DNA from: Mikania micrantha
Lineage: Eukaryota > Streptophyta > Magnoliopsida > Asterales > Asteraceae
Direction: 5' to 3'
DNA length: 64,000 nucleotides
NCBI GenBank assembly: GCA_009363875.1
Contig: CM018680.1
Span: 69,889,139-69,953,138 of the forward strand
In this document: piece by piece, positions 32,030-44,373 of the stretch
How the letters are laid out: the number at the start of each line of letters is the position of its first letter
How positions within the stretch are numbered: position 1 is the first letter of the stretch
Translations under genes and position numbers: made by a program
The notes under the pieces: model-generated
The model's database searches: none
What the model was told of the DNA's origin: nothing
What the model saw: the letters and a program-made list of their open reading frames with translations, nothing else

Positions 32030-32455
32030 TGTTCGGCCCAAAGACGAGGGAAAACCCAAGGCCCATATATACACATACGGCCCATTTCTTTGTTCCCTAA
32101 CCAATGTTGGTTAGCACATAACAGTGTAATTAGCCCATAAAACCTACCTGGCCCAATCTCATTTAGAAAGATTATTCGGCCCAGTTGAGGATTGATTAGG
32201 CCCACATCTCGAAATCAGCACAAGACCATACACCATTCGGCCATTGAGTTCTTTGGTCTAGAAACCGTACATTGGCCCAAGCATGATAATCGGCCCAACA
32301 TTGTTATTCAGCCCATTTCATGCTATACGGCCCAATCATGTGGCCCAATAACCTACTCGGTCCAATAGGAGATCAAATCAAAATGGGTTAACAACACTTT
32401 GACCATGTTGGCCAAATTGGCCCATGGTCACCACTTAGGCCCACAGCAAATATAT
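32030..32455 (+). promoter_or_regulatory. GGCCCA motif array in S1
   Basis: About 12 GGCCCA motifs occur in 425 bp, in element sense and directly after the CGAACC array. They are candidate TCP (site II) sites lying downstream of the TATA box. Confidence 0.5.
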
Positions 32456-33589
32456 TGAACTAATTCCTCTTTTGGCTCATGATAAACAAATAAATGAAAT
32501 AATATTCTAGCAAATGGAACTTTGATAACATGAATGGATTTGAACAAGTTACTATAAAGACTATTATGGGTTAAGAAATCAGAACATAGGAACAGGAATG
32601 TGACACTACCTATGCGTCACTAAAATCTTTAATAAACAAAAGGGGGCCGAAAGACGATCTAGACTTATAGTGTTAGCCAACTTCAGGGCTAACACTAATA
32701 CTTACACACATGCACCTATACTTATAAGCTACAAACCATATGAAATCAATACAGGATTGTGAACACAACAACAAACCCAGCAATAGAGAGCGCGTATTCT
32801 TGCTTAGAACTTAGTCAACCGCTTCAAACACAGGTGAGTTCATTTGTCCCTTTTCAAACTTATTTGTTTTACTTCGGGACTGAGAAGCATGTTACACATT
32901 TTCACAAAATTATTGAGATGTTATTTAATGCTTTAAACATAAACTTGATACTTATGTTGAAACTTATTCGTGAAACTTAGTAGTCATTGAAAAGCAATAG
33001 ACTTGAAACATATACAATGAACTTGATGCTTGAAACCATATATTGGATGCTTACGAGACTTGATGCAAACTTATGGGATTCATGATGAAACAATGTGTGA
33101 ACACTTGAAACTGTATGCATGAGGTTTACAATATAGATTTGGAGCCTAAATTTTATAAACTCTTATGATATAAGCTATGTGCTTAAATTATACAATTGAG
33201 GTTTAACTTATAAACTCTATGTTTAATTATATACAAAACCATAAGGCTTTGAAAATACTTTAAATAAACACTAATGCTTTAGACAATTATTTCATAAAGT
33301 TATTGTACTACATCTTTAATAAAGTATTAAATTACTTTACACTTACAATGATTTGCTTAAACTTAACTGAAAACAAATATTCTTAGAGATACTTATATAC
33401 GTGAGATGTCTGAAAACACGTGAATACTTGTTATACTTAGAATGCTTGAAACACGTGAATGCTTGATACATTTTGGAATACTTGAATGCGTAATATACTT
33501 GGGATACGTGAACATTTGAAATGCTTGATACATTTGGATGCCTGAATACTTGAATGCTTGAAACATGAGATGCTCAAACAAAAGATTGA

Positions 33590-33832
33590 TTGACCGCCGC
33601 GTGTTGACCTATGTGTCAACCCCTACTAGTCATCAGTGAAACAATGTGAATGCTTTAGACTATTATGCATAAACTTTTGGACATTGTAAGACAGACTGTT
33701 GGCCGCCGCGTGTTGACCTGGGTGTCAACCCCTACTAGTCAACAGTGTTCTTCTTTGTCAGAGTCATGTAAGACAGACTGATTGGCCGCCGCGTGTTGAC
33801 CTGTGTGTCAACCCCCACTAGTCATTCAGTGT
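33590..33832 (+). repeat. Three copies of a GCCGCCGCGTGTTGACC unit in S1
   Basis: Units near 33594, 33700 and 33784 each contain GCCGCGTGTTGACCT, GTGTCAACCCC and CACTAGTC/CTAGTC. Upstream (33380-33560) is a looser array of GAATGCTTGA-type motifs. Confidence 0.75.
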
Positions 33833-34054
33833 TCTTCTTGATTCATCCATGGTGATGACAAGTGACTAGAATGATTGAGTTCTTCTAGTTGACTTTGTGT
33901 TAACTTGAAGGTTACTCTATCTAAACATGTCACGAGTCATAAATAGGATTATTATGGATGAATGCTGAAATCCTTAGGGTTTTTCAGCTGTCCATAATGG
34001 TGCCTATTAAACTTGAGACTTATTCGTTGTGGAATCAATAGTGTGTAGTGAAAG

Positions 34055-34695
34055 CTTAATTATCATTAATAACAATATGTTAAGCAGCCCGGTATGTGGT
34101 GGGACGGTGGCTGGGGCTTGTCCCCTACATATGCCCTATATATAAGCATACTTGGTTGGATAGCATAGGTGGTTGTTAGTGAGGTTAAGATTGTCATTTC
34201 GGGGGGGGGGGGGGGGGGGAAACAAAGTAAACATTGGCAGGGAAACGAACGTTAAGAATCATATGTCATGAGATCAGAGTAGTGGGGATGAAATGCTTAA
34301 TTATCATTAACAACAATATGTTAAACAGCCCGGTATGTGGTGGGACGGTGGCTGGGGCTTGTCCCCTACATATGCCCTATATATAAGCATACTTAGTTGA
34401 ATAGCATAGGTGGTTGTTAGTGAGGTTAAGGTTGTCATTCAGGGAATCAAAGTAAACAATTACAGGGTAATCAAATTCAAAGAAACAAACACTTGGAATC
34501 AAACATTGTGAATCAAACATTTTGGGGAATCATACGGGCAGGATGAGACGCTTAATTATCATCAGGAACAATATACCATGTGGTTCAGTATGTGGTGGGA
34601 CGGTGGCTGGGGCTTGTCCCCTACATATGCCCTATATATAAGCATACTGAATCAGATGGTATAGGTGGTTAATGGTGAGGTTAAGGTTGTCATTT
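34055..34695 (+). repeat. TATA-containing unit triplicated in S1
   Basis: Three units of about 245 bp begin near 34055, 34297 and 34545. Each has TTAATTATCAT, GGTGGGACGGTGGCTGGGGC and CCTATATATAAGCATACT, then GGTTAAG. The O LTRs have one copy. The first unit contains a G19 run (34201-34219). Confidence 0.85.
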
Positions 34696-35153
34696 AAAGG
34701 ATTTTACAAACTATTTTTACACAAAAACTGCATGAACTCACCAACCATTGTGTTGACTTTATTTTTTTTTCTACATGCTTTCTCAGGTAATGCATTGGAT
34801 TAAGCTAATATTCAGGATTTGCATACTAGGATGACCAGACATAGATCCTAGTTGACTTTTGAAGAAGCACACCTTGAGATCAATACGAATCTCTTTTGGA
34901 TATCTTGTACAAATACAAGATATATATATTTGATTCTTTTGGATAGGTTTACTTAGTTAAATTACTAAACATTGACTTTGTAATTTAACTTTGTAATCCT
35001 AGTTTATATTTTATTGTGCTTAATTATTCTTAACATTGATGCTATGTAAACAATCTGATCATCACGATTATCATTCACGATATCGCGCTCCGAGAACCTT
35101 CCGCCGGACGGGGACTTCGATCCTACCCCGCCGGCTCGGGGTGTGACAATGGG

Positions 35154-35371
35154 AGTCAAAGTGGGTGAATGATCGGATTGAGCACATGGCACAGGAGCTT
35201 CGGGATGTAAACGCCCGATACGCAGAGCTTCGTAGTGTGGTTCAGGGGATAGAGTCACACATTGTACATCTGACTACTCGAGTGCAGGAGGAGGAGCACC
35301 GAGCAGACATCACTGAGGGGAGGTTGATTGCACTAGAGGAGCAGTTTGTATCTGAGGCAGAGGAGGAATAA
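35154..35371 (+). pseudogene. E3 pre-gag ORF, C-terminal coiled-coil part
   Basis: It continues the ORF from 30426 and ends at TAA 35369. It is heptad-like throughout (RIEHMAQELRDVNARYAEL..), rich in Glu and Arg, and a predicted coiled coil by eye. After the stop the frame stays open to 35435 with acidic residues, so the original end may be there. There is no membrane segment, unlike the E4 counterpart. Confidence 0.6.
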
Positions 35372-35680
35372 GAGGAGGAGTTGGTACCAGTACAGGATGT
35401 TGATTCTGATGCTGACTCCATTATTGAGGATGCTTGATTTTCTTTATTTTATTTAAACTTATTTGGGGCGGGTTGTGTCCCTACATTAGATGTTTGGAAA
35501 ACTTATGTTTTGATTTTGAAAGTATTGTACTCAAATCAGATTATTATCTATTGAAAACTATTACTTATTGCCAACAGTTGTGTTGATTTCTACATTACAT
35601 GTTCGTTGTTTGTTGTATTGTTTACACGTTTCACATTGGACTTTGATAACACTCTAACATTTCTTTTAACTAGGAAGATA

Positions 35681-36522
35681 ATGGCCGGTGAGAACATTCA
35701 CATGACAGTTTCTGAGCTCAACGAGCTGATCAATAACAGGGTCGCGGAGGCAATCGCGAACTACACTCAGACACACACCACAGGGCCACATGGTCCAGCA
35801 GGGGGATTGGTGAACCCACAGGCATGCACGTTCAAGATGTTCTTGGACTACAAGCCACACAACTTCAAAGGATCGGAAGGAGCCATTGGACTCCTACGAT
35901 GGATTGAGAAAGCCGAATCAGTGTTTGAGATGTGTAACTGTCCTGAGGAGAATAAGGTTAAGTATGCTACTGGAACTTTGGAAGGTCCGGTATTGACTTG
36001 GTGGAACTCAGATGTTCAAACTCTGGGATTGGGTGAGGCCAATGCCCTAACTTAGAATGGTTTCAAGACTTTACTGCAGGAGAAGTACTGCCCTCGCAGT
36101 GAGATGCAGAAACTGGAGGAGGAGTATTGGCACCTTAAGATGGAGGGGTCAAACATCGAGGAGTACACGACTCGGTCCCATGAACTGGCCAGACTTCTAC
36201 CTCACATGGCTACTCCAGCAAGCAAGTGGATAGAGAGGTACATCGGGGGGTTGGTGCCTCAGATCCAGGGATTGGTTACATCTGCAAATCCCACAACGAT
36301 TCAACAAGCTGTTCGTTTAGCGCACCAACTGACTGATCAGGCAGTGTTACAGGGAACTCTGCCTAAACGAACATCAGCTACTAAGGTGGGAGACCACAAG
36401 AGGAAGTGGGAAAGCTACTCTAAGAATTTCAACCAACAGCCTTTTCAGCAGAATCGAAAGCAGGATTCAAACAAGTCTTATCACAACTCGAACAGTGGTC
36501 AGCAGTCGTCATCATCAGGGGG
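35681..36522 (+). pseudogene. gag: E3 Gag (capsid)
   Basis: The start ATG at 35681 (MAGENIHMTV) has the acceptor-like TTTTAACTAG 8 bp upstream. The capsid domain matches E1 over its length (GLLRWIEKAESVF, LTWWNS). TAG at 36053 replaces the Trp of LTWNNF. After the Ser/Gly linker the frame shifts by -1 near 36518-36523, where a C is missing from the G-run compared with E1. The knuckles continue in the pol frame. Confidence 0.9.
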
Positions 36523-39500
36523 TATATTGGTAAACACCCAAAGTGCAACAAATGTGGATTTCATCATGCTGGGAATCAGTGTGATAAGTTTAAGTGTCAA
36601 CGGTGTGGCAAAGGAGGGCATGCAGCTAAGGATTGCCGCGGAGAGCTGCAAAACAATTCCAACAATCAGAATAACAACCAGAACAATGCACAGAAGGGTT
36701 GTTTCGAGTGTGGTAAGCTGGGGCAATTCAAAAAGGATTTCCCACAGCTAAAGAAAGGCGGGACTAATGATGCAAACGGCAACGGCAATGGCACCAATAA
36801 CAACAACAATAACAACAACAATGGTGCTAGGGGCAGGGCGTTTGTGATTGGAGGACGTCAGGCATGGGAGGATCCCAACATTGTCACGGGTACGTTCCTC
36901 TTGAATAATCACTATGCCTCTATACTATTTGATACTGGTGCAGACAGGAGTTTTGTATGTAGTTCACTTTCTAAGTTGCTAAATGTTAGTCCTACTGCCT
37001 TAGAAAATCCATACACTGTAGAACTAGCTGATGGCAAGTTAATTGTAGTTGAACAAATCCTTAAGGGATGTATCCTTGATTTGATGGGTCAGACATTAGA
37101 AATTGATCTTATGCCTATCACTTTAGGCAGCTTTGATGTAGTCATTGGCATGGACTGGTTGTCCAAGCACCAGGCTGAAATAGTATGCCATGAAAAGATC
37201 GTTCGTATACCTCTTCCGTATGGAGAGACATTGTATGTACAAGGCGAGAAGAGCAGTACGCCACTGCGTCTCATATCTTGTATGAAAGCACACAAATGTC
37301 TGTGGAAAGGTCATAAAGCAGTTATAACACTTATAACTGAGAAGCCGGTAGCTGAGAAGAAGATTGAAGACATCCCAGTAGTTTGTCAATTTCCTGAAGT
37401 ATTTCCAGAAGACTTACCGGGATTACCACCAATCAGACAGGTGGAATTTCGAATTGACCTTACACCAGATGCAGCACCGATAGCTAGGGCGCCTTATCGA
37501 CTTGCACCATCTGAGATGCAAGAGTTATCTACACAACTGCAAGAGTTGTTAGATAAGGGCTTTATACGGACTAGTTTTTCACCGTGGGGAGCTCCAGTCT
37601 TATTTGTTAAGAAAAAGGACGGGACTTTTCGTATGTGTATCGATTACCAGTAATTAAACAAGGTTACCATCAAGAACCGGTATCCGTTACCTAGAATTGA
37701 CGATCTGTTCGATCAGTTGCAAGGTTCGAGTTACTACTCGAAGATTGATCTCAGATCGGGTTATCATCAACTAAGAGTTCAAGAAGAAGATATTCCGAAG
37801 ACAACATTCAGGACGCGCTATGGCCATTATGAGTTCTTGGTCATGGCATTTGGGTTGACAAACGCTCCAGCTGTATTCATGGATCTCATGAATCGTGTTT
37901 GTAAACCTTATCTTGATAAGTTTGTCATTGTCTTCATTGATGACATTCTAATCTATTCCCAGACTGAGGAGAAGCATGCTGAACATCTCCGATTGCTACT
38001 AGAATTGTTGAAACAAGAACAACTGTACGCTAAGTTCTCGAAATGTGACTTCTGGATGCAAGAAGTTCAATTTTTGGGTCATATAGTCAATGAGAAGGGC
38101 ATACATGTTGACCCAGCGAAAATTGAAGCGATTAAGAATTGGGAAGCACCAAAAACCCCTACTGAGGTACGGCAATTCCTTGGTTTGGCGGGTTATTACC
38201 GACGATTCATTGAGGGTTTCTCAAAGATCGCTCAACCACTTACAGCTCTTACGCACAAGGGAACGAAGTATAACTGGACGGATAAACAAGAAGCTGCATT
38301 CCAGTTATTGAAACAGAAACTCTGCAGTGCACCGATTCTGTCCTTACCAGAGGGGACGGAAGACTTTGCGGTGTATTGTGACGCATCTGCACAGGGTTTG
38401 GGATGTGTGTTGATGCAACGTGATAAAGTGATTGCTTACGCTTCAAGGCAGCTACGACCACACGAAAAGAATTACACTACTCATGACTTGGAGTTAGGAG
38501 CAGTGGTATTTGCCTTGAAGATTTGGAGGCATTACCTATATGGAACCAAGTGTACCATCTACACTAATCATTAGAGTTTGCAACATATCTTTGATCAGAA
38601 GGAGCTTAATATGAGACAGCGACGATGGGTCGAGTTGTTGAATGACTACGAGTGCGCAATCAAGTATTATCCGAGAAAAGCTAATGTAGTAGCTGACGCT
38701 CTGAGCAGAAAAGACACAACAGGAACAAGACGGGTTCGCGCACTTATGATGACGATACAGACTGACTTATCTGACAAGGTACGCAGTGCTCAGCTTGAAG
38801 CCTTAGAAAAGGATAAATTGGTACAAGAATCCTTACGAGGGATGGAAACACAATTGGATGTCAAGCCTGATGGAATTCGTTATTTCATTAACCGACTGTG
38901 GATACCTTTGCATGGTGGTTTAAGGGAACTCGTGATGGATGAAGCACACAAGTCTAGATATTCAGTCCATCCGGGGTCAGACAAGATGTATCATGACTTG
39001 AAGGCACTGTATTGGTGGCCTCACATGAAAGTTGACATTGCTAGATACGTTAGCAAATGTTTGACTTGTTCAAAAGTCAAAGTTGAATATCAGAAACCAT
39101 CCGGTTTGCTGCAACAACCAGAAATACCAATGTGGAAATGGGAACAGATTTCGATGGACTTCATTACTAAGTTACCCCGTACACCGAGTGGTTGTGATAC
39201 GATATGGGTGATTGTTGATCGATTAACGAAATCTGCACACTTCTTAGCAATCAAGGAAACCGATAAGATGGAGAAACTGACTTGTATTTACATCAAGGAA
39301 GTGGTAGCACGGCATGGCGTGCCAATCTCTATTATATCAGATCGGGATGCCCGATTTACTTCAAACTTCTGGAAATCTCTCGATAAGTCCTTGGGAACTC
39401 GTTTAGACATGAGTACCGCCTATCATCCACAGACAGACGGTCAGAGTGAACGTACGATTCAAACGCTCGAGGATATGTTACGAGCTTGTGTCATTGATTT

Positions 39501-40224
39501 TGGTGATAGCTGGGAAAATCATTTACCGTTAGTGGAATTCTCTTACAACAATAGTTATCATACGAGTATTCAGGCAGCACCGTTTGAAGCTTTGTATGGT
39601 CATAAATGTCGTTCACCAGTTTGTTGGGCTGAAATTGGTGACAGTCAGATTACAGGTCTAGAACTAGTACACGAAACGACAGAGAAGATAGTTCAAATCC
39701 GAAACAGTATGGCAGCGGCCCGGGATCGACAAAAGAGTTACGCTGATAAACGTCGCAAGCCGTTGGAATTGCAAGTAGGAGACCGAGTTCTTCTAAAGGT
39801 ATCACCTTGGAAAGGTGTGATACGATTCGGTAAGCGCGGGAAGCTTAGCCCACGATACGTAGGACCTTTTGAGATTCTGAAAAGAATTGGTCCGGTTGCG
39901 TATCAACTCAAATTACCGGATGAACTCAGTGGAGTTCATGATGTCTTTCATGTTTCAAACTTAAAGAAATGTCTTTTTGATGAGACATTGATTGTACCAC
40001 TGGAAGAAATACAAGTAGACGAACAGTTACGATTCATTGAAGAACCAGCTGAAATCATGGACCGAGAGGTCAAACAAGTTAAACAAAGCAAGATCCCAAT
40101 AGTCAAAGTCCGGTGGAATTCAAGACGTGGTCCTGAATTCACATGGGAGAGGGAAGATCAAATGATGAAGAAGTATCCTCATCTGTTCAAAACAACAACT
40201 GCAAACATTGTGAAGACACGTTAA
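36523..40224 (+). pseudogene. pol: E3 zinc knuckles and Pol with chromodomain
   Basis: One frame carries, in order: extended knuckle, a second knuckle with its His and last Cys lost (GQFKKDF), Asn-rich linker, DTGA protease, RT with FIDD, RNase H, H-H-C-C and D-D-E integrase, and chromodomain ending YPHLF. TAA at 37651 lies in the RT motif where E1 has DYRELNK. TAG at 38572 hits RNase H, where the catalytic TDH is also TNH. There are no frameshifts within pol. About 95 percent of residues match E1 by eye. Confidence 0.93.
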
Positions 40225-40259
40225 ATTTCGGGACGAAATTTCCTTCAACAAGGGGATGA
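40223..40259 (+). promoter_or_regulatory. E3 internal hairpin-PPT module at the pol stop
   Basis: AAATTTCG-GGA-CGAAATTT begins within the pol stop TAA; AACAAGGGGATGA follows at 40247-40259. Same arrangement as E1 4717-4681. The spacer 40262-40694 is noncoding. Confidence 0.75.
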
Positions 40260-40694
40260 CATGATGTTTCACACATCAACATTTCAGATTTCAAACTGTA
40301 AGCACGAACACTTTATTCAATTGGTTTTGTTACAAACATTTGTGCTACATTACATTTTATGTGCTACATTTCATATGTTACATGTTATAGTAGTACATGC
40401 ATGATTAGTTACACACATTTTGCTATGTGCGAGGTTACATAGTACAAACAGTTGTAAACAGTCACTAGGTGCAAAGTTACATAGCACACTATGATCAAAC
40501 ACAAACAGTCATAGTTAGGTGAACTAACTAGTGTACACACAAACAGTTATATACAACAATCACACTTAGTTGTGATGTTGCAAACATTGGATTTTGTGTG
40601 TGAGTACACACAAGCACACAGAATGATCAGACATCACATTAACACGCACAATCTGAACTCACAAGTAGTTTCCTAATTACTTCCAACATTTAAC

Positions 40695-40731
40695 AATTTT
40701 CGGGACGAAAATTCCTTCAACAAAGGGATGA
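40695..40731 (+). promoter_or_regulatory. E3 PPT with hairpin, LTR-adjacent
   Basis: AATTTTCG-GGA-CGAAAATT (40695-40713), then the PPT AACAAAGGGATGA (40719-40731) abutting the 3' LTR. The PPT has one G to A change relative to E1. Confidence 0.85.
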
Positions 40732-43474
40732 TGTGACAATCCGGTATTCTTGGTTAAACCCGTTAACCGGAAATTAACGGAAAGTGTACAAAATCGAGCG
40801 AAATCAAAGTTAAAGGGTTAGGATTAAACAAAAATCTGTTGCAAGACAACTAACTATAAGGATCAATTTTGTAATTTTGCCAAACCTATGAATTTTGACT
40901 TTTAAGAGTCAAAATTCGGGTTTCCTTCAATTGAAACAGAAATTTCATGATTTTATAAGTGTGTAACCGAATTAAACTTTAATACTCCTCACAATAATGA
41001 TCATAAACAACTTGGTGCGTTACTAGAACAAGCAATCATTGAAATTAATTAAAAACGGGCACAAACAATTGAAACCGTAGCGTTTAGTCATCAAACCCAC
41101 GCAATTCAATCACATTTCTCACAATTAAACCCACAGAGACTTCAGTCGGCATTCTTAGGAGGTTTTACATTGATCAATTCGAGTTCAGAAGTCGTGGATT
41201 GAAGAATTGGATTTAGAGTCGGCCGAAACTTAACCTAGAAGTTGAGATACTTCAATCTGACATCAAATCACGTAAGTTTTCATTCCTAAATCACCTAAAC
41301 TAGTCGACTAAGCGAACCCCTAGGTTTAATTCATGATCAAACATCGAATTTCATGTGTACGAATTCTAGGGTTCATCACGATAACGGTTTTGGGGGTTTC
41401 GATCGAGATGGATTTTAAAATGAAATTAAACATCACCATTAGTTTCAGAAACCTCCGATTAAGCTAAAACAAGTGCCAATTTCATGAAGCATTAGCGAAT
41501 TTATAGTGTTCGAATTCTAAGGCTCGTTCTTGGAACCGAATTGGGGATTTCGAACTAGCTGAGTTCGAAAAACAAATTAAATAGCATTGGTAGCTTCAGA
41601 AGGTCCCGATTAATGTTAATGTTATGCTAATTTCATCATAGAACTACGAATTTAATGATTTTTGATTCTAGGGTTTCTTTTAGAAAACGATTTGGGGGTC
41701 TTGATGAGAATGGACTTTAAAATCAAATTAAGCGACACAGAAAGGTTCGAAATTCATTCTAGATTGAAAACCATGTGTCAATTTTATGAAATAATCACGA
41801 ATTTTAAGATTTCAATTCTAGGGTTCTTGTTGTAAAAACGATTTGGGGATTTCGGCCTAAATAGATTTTATATTCAAATTAAATTATACAGATGGGTTCG
41901 GTTTAATCTAGGGATGAAAAAACCCTTTGATTTCGGGTACTAACATATTCGAATTCGACTCAATTGAATTTAGGATTTAGTTATTCGAATTCGGTTTTGT
42001 TCGGGACTAATTTGTGGTAATTAATCGAACCTTTGGATAAATTAAAAGCATAGTTATGTTCGGTTGGGTCTCCAGAAACATAGCCCCATGATTATGGGTT
42101 TGATTGAGTTCGAATTTTGGGTCTTGGATGGTATTAGGTTCGAAATAGGATAAACAAGAGGGAACCGAGCTGGGTATGGTTAAAAGGATTAAAGGGGAGA
42201 TTCTGTTGCAAAATGTTCAATAGGGAAGGCTGGTTGGATGAGTGTGCATCGAGTTGGGGGTCATGGGTTCGAACCCAGGCTCCACTGTTTTTATTGAAAT
42301 TTAAACCATTTTAGTGTTTTATCATATTTCACTCGTTCTAACTCCGTTTCGACCCATTCGAATTGCGTTAGGACCAGAATTAAGTTCCGAACATATTAGA
42401 ATGACAAAAATTACATTTTGACCCGAAAACATAATCGCGTATAATTACGCGTGTTTAAAAGGAATCGTATATACTTATACGGTTTAAACAACCGAATACG
42501 AAGTCACGCATACTTTTGTATGTACATTTCAAACGTTCTAACATACGTGTGTTGACACGTATGTAATTTCAAACACGAAACGATATTCCGAATAACACAA
42601 CGTAATTGTTTAAACACAGATTCATCGTAGAGGATTATCTACGCGACTGTACGTGTGATTGATCATTCTGCTACATTCAAAGGTGCGTACACGGCCCCTT
42701 TCTTATTTTAACTGTTTTGGGGGAGAAAACATGTGCAAAAAACATTTTTAGATACATATCATTTGCATGAGTTAGCTGTTTACATTGAGTGCAAACATAG
42801 CATTACAAGTCCTTACATTTCGAACCGTTTAGTTTGCCGTAGTGCAAAGCGTGGTAGTTGGAAATAGATCTATTAGGTTTGACAAACCTCACTTGGTAGA
42901 TGGGATCTACGCAAGTGTTTGACTAGCCAATTCATATTACTATTGTTTGTGCTAGACAATAGTGGCAAGGCAAAACATGCGTCAGCATGCAACAGTCAGC
43001 TTCTGTGTCGACCACTTATGTAAATAGTATAAATGACTAGCTATCATGACTATGCATGTGTGATTATGTTATCTGCAACATTTTGTTCAAACAGTTGTTT
43101 CAAACATTTGTGAATACTTAAACCTGTGTAATGCACCAACCTTTGTGTTGACTTGATTTACATGTTTTCTCAGGACGCTAAGGTACACACGCAAGCAAGC
43201 ATGGACTAGGAGATCGAGTCGCATGCATATTTTATATTTCAGTTATTTGGATTTGAACATTTGAAACTTTGTATTGTAATTTACAGTTTTCAACTGTTAC
43301 GATTGTTTTGTTTTAAAAACGCTTCCGCAACGCAGAACTTTGATATTACAGTTTTAGACCAAAGTATGTTTTGAAAATCATATAGAGGTTTTCGTTATGT
43401 CTAATGATCTGAGATCCTGGTTTGTCACGTCCCAAAAGGTATGATTCCGTTAGTTGAAAATTGGGGGTGTGACA
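40732..43474 (+). repeat. E3 3' LTR
   Basis: 2743 bp, TGTGACAATCC...GGGTGTGACA, matching 27247-29991 with scattered substitutions. The tRNA-like segment is at 42222-42290 and the acceptor-like CTCAG near 43173. No gene is seen. Confidence 0.95.
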
Positions 43475-44370
43475 ACATCTTCTTCAACTTCATGTTTTAT
43501 GTCTAAGGCAATAGAGAAATATTATATCCTTTGGCATAAGAAGATGGGTCATTTAAGTATAAGAAAGATGAATCATTTAGTTCACAACAATCTGGTTGAA
43601 GGAGTGAATTTAAAGAACTTCAAGCTGCCTGATGTCTGTGTTTCATGCAAGAAGGGAAAGCAAATAAAGCAGTCTCATAAACTCAAAAAGTTTCATTCAA
43701 TTACTGTTCCACTTGAGCTTCTCCACATGGATCTTTTTGGTCCTGTCAACCGCAAGAGCATTGCTAGAGATCAATATTGCTTAGTCATTACTAATGAGTA
43801 CTCCGGATACTCTTGAGTGTTCTTTATGAAGGAGAAATCTGAAACGTTTGAATGTATTCAAGTCCTGGTAACTAAGCTTGAATCACTGTATAAGTTCAAG
43901 GTTCGCATGCTCAGAACAGATAATGGGACTGAATTCAAGAATCACAATATGGAGACTTTCTGCAATGAACGTGGTATTATTCAGCAATTCAGTGCTCCAT
44001 ATGTCCCACTGATGAATGGTGTTGCTGAGCAAAAGAACAGAACATTAATTGAGGCTGCTCGGACTATGCTTGTGGATTCCTCCCTACCAGTTCAATTTTG
44101 GAACGAAGCTGTTGCTAATGCTTGTTATACTCAGAACCGGGTGTTGATTGTAAAGAGACATGGGAAGACTTCCTTTGAATTACTCCATAACAGAAATCCA
44201 AATCTTAAGTATCTTGAACATTTGGTGCTCCGTGCACAATGCATAAGACACATGAGCAAGGCAAGTTCAATGAAAAGGTGGAAGAAGGCTATTTTCTTGG
44301 GTACAACACTCCAAATAAGCGAGTTTACAACAGATCGACTCACAATGTGGAAGAGTGGTACCATGTAGAT
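43475..44370 (+). pseudogene. pol: SIRE integrase fragment
   Basis: The zinc site HKKMGH...CVSCKKGK is followed by the catalytic core: MDLFGPV, RTDNGTEF, NGVAEQKNR (D, D, E). TGA at 43814 replaces a conserved Trp after EYSGYS. Near 44225 the frame shifts, because the region after LKYLEH continues in another frame. E3 sits just upstream. Confidence 0.9.
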
Positions 44371-44373
44371 GTT

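Larger units (their letters stand above)
32834..34786 (+). other. Intron-like segment in S1
   Basis: Donor AACACAG|GTGAGTTCAT and acceptor CTCACCAACC...GTTGACTTT...TTTCTCAG, span 1953 nt. It is the longest of the LTR introns here because it holds the repeat expansions. Confidence 0.45.
30427..35148 (+). mobile_element. Solo LTR S1 (4722 bp) inside the E3 pre-gag ORF
   Basis: Starts TGTAACATCTGTGCC and ends GGGGTGTGACA, flanked by TSD ATGGG (30422-30426 and 35149-35153). Removing it rejoins the pre-gag reading frame. It is of the same family group as the O and T LTRs. Landmarks are TATATAAA at 31242, a CUT-rich leader near 31280, a CGAACC array, a GGCCCA array, donor 32834, acceptor 34786, three internal repeat families and a G19 run. 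The many short open frames inside it are not genes. Confidence 0.95.
27247..43474 (+). mobile_element. Element E3: complete but dead Tekay-type chromovirus
   Basis: It is flanked by TSD ACATC (27242-27246 and 43475-43479). Without solo LTR S1 it would be about 11.5 kb, like E1. Order: LTR 27247-29991, degenerate PBS, pre-gag ORF split by S1, gag, pol, two PPT modules, LTR 40732-43474. The two LTRs differ at roughly 20 or more sites plus small indels by eye, so it is clearly older than E1. Coding defects are TAG at 36053, a -1 frame change near 36520, TAA at 37651 and TAG at 38572. Confidence 0.95.

Noticed and set aside
33393..33619. Minus-strand frames in S1
   Set aside because: Read-through of the GAATGCTTGA-type repeat inside an LTR.
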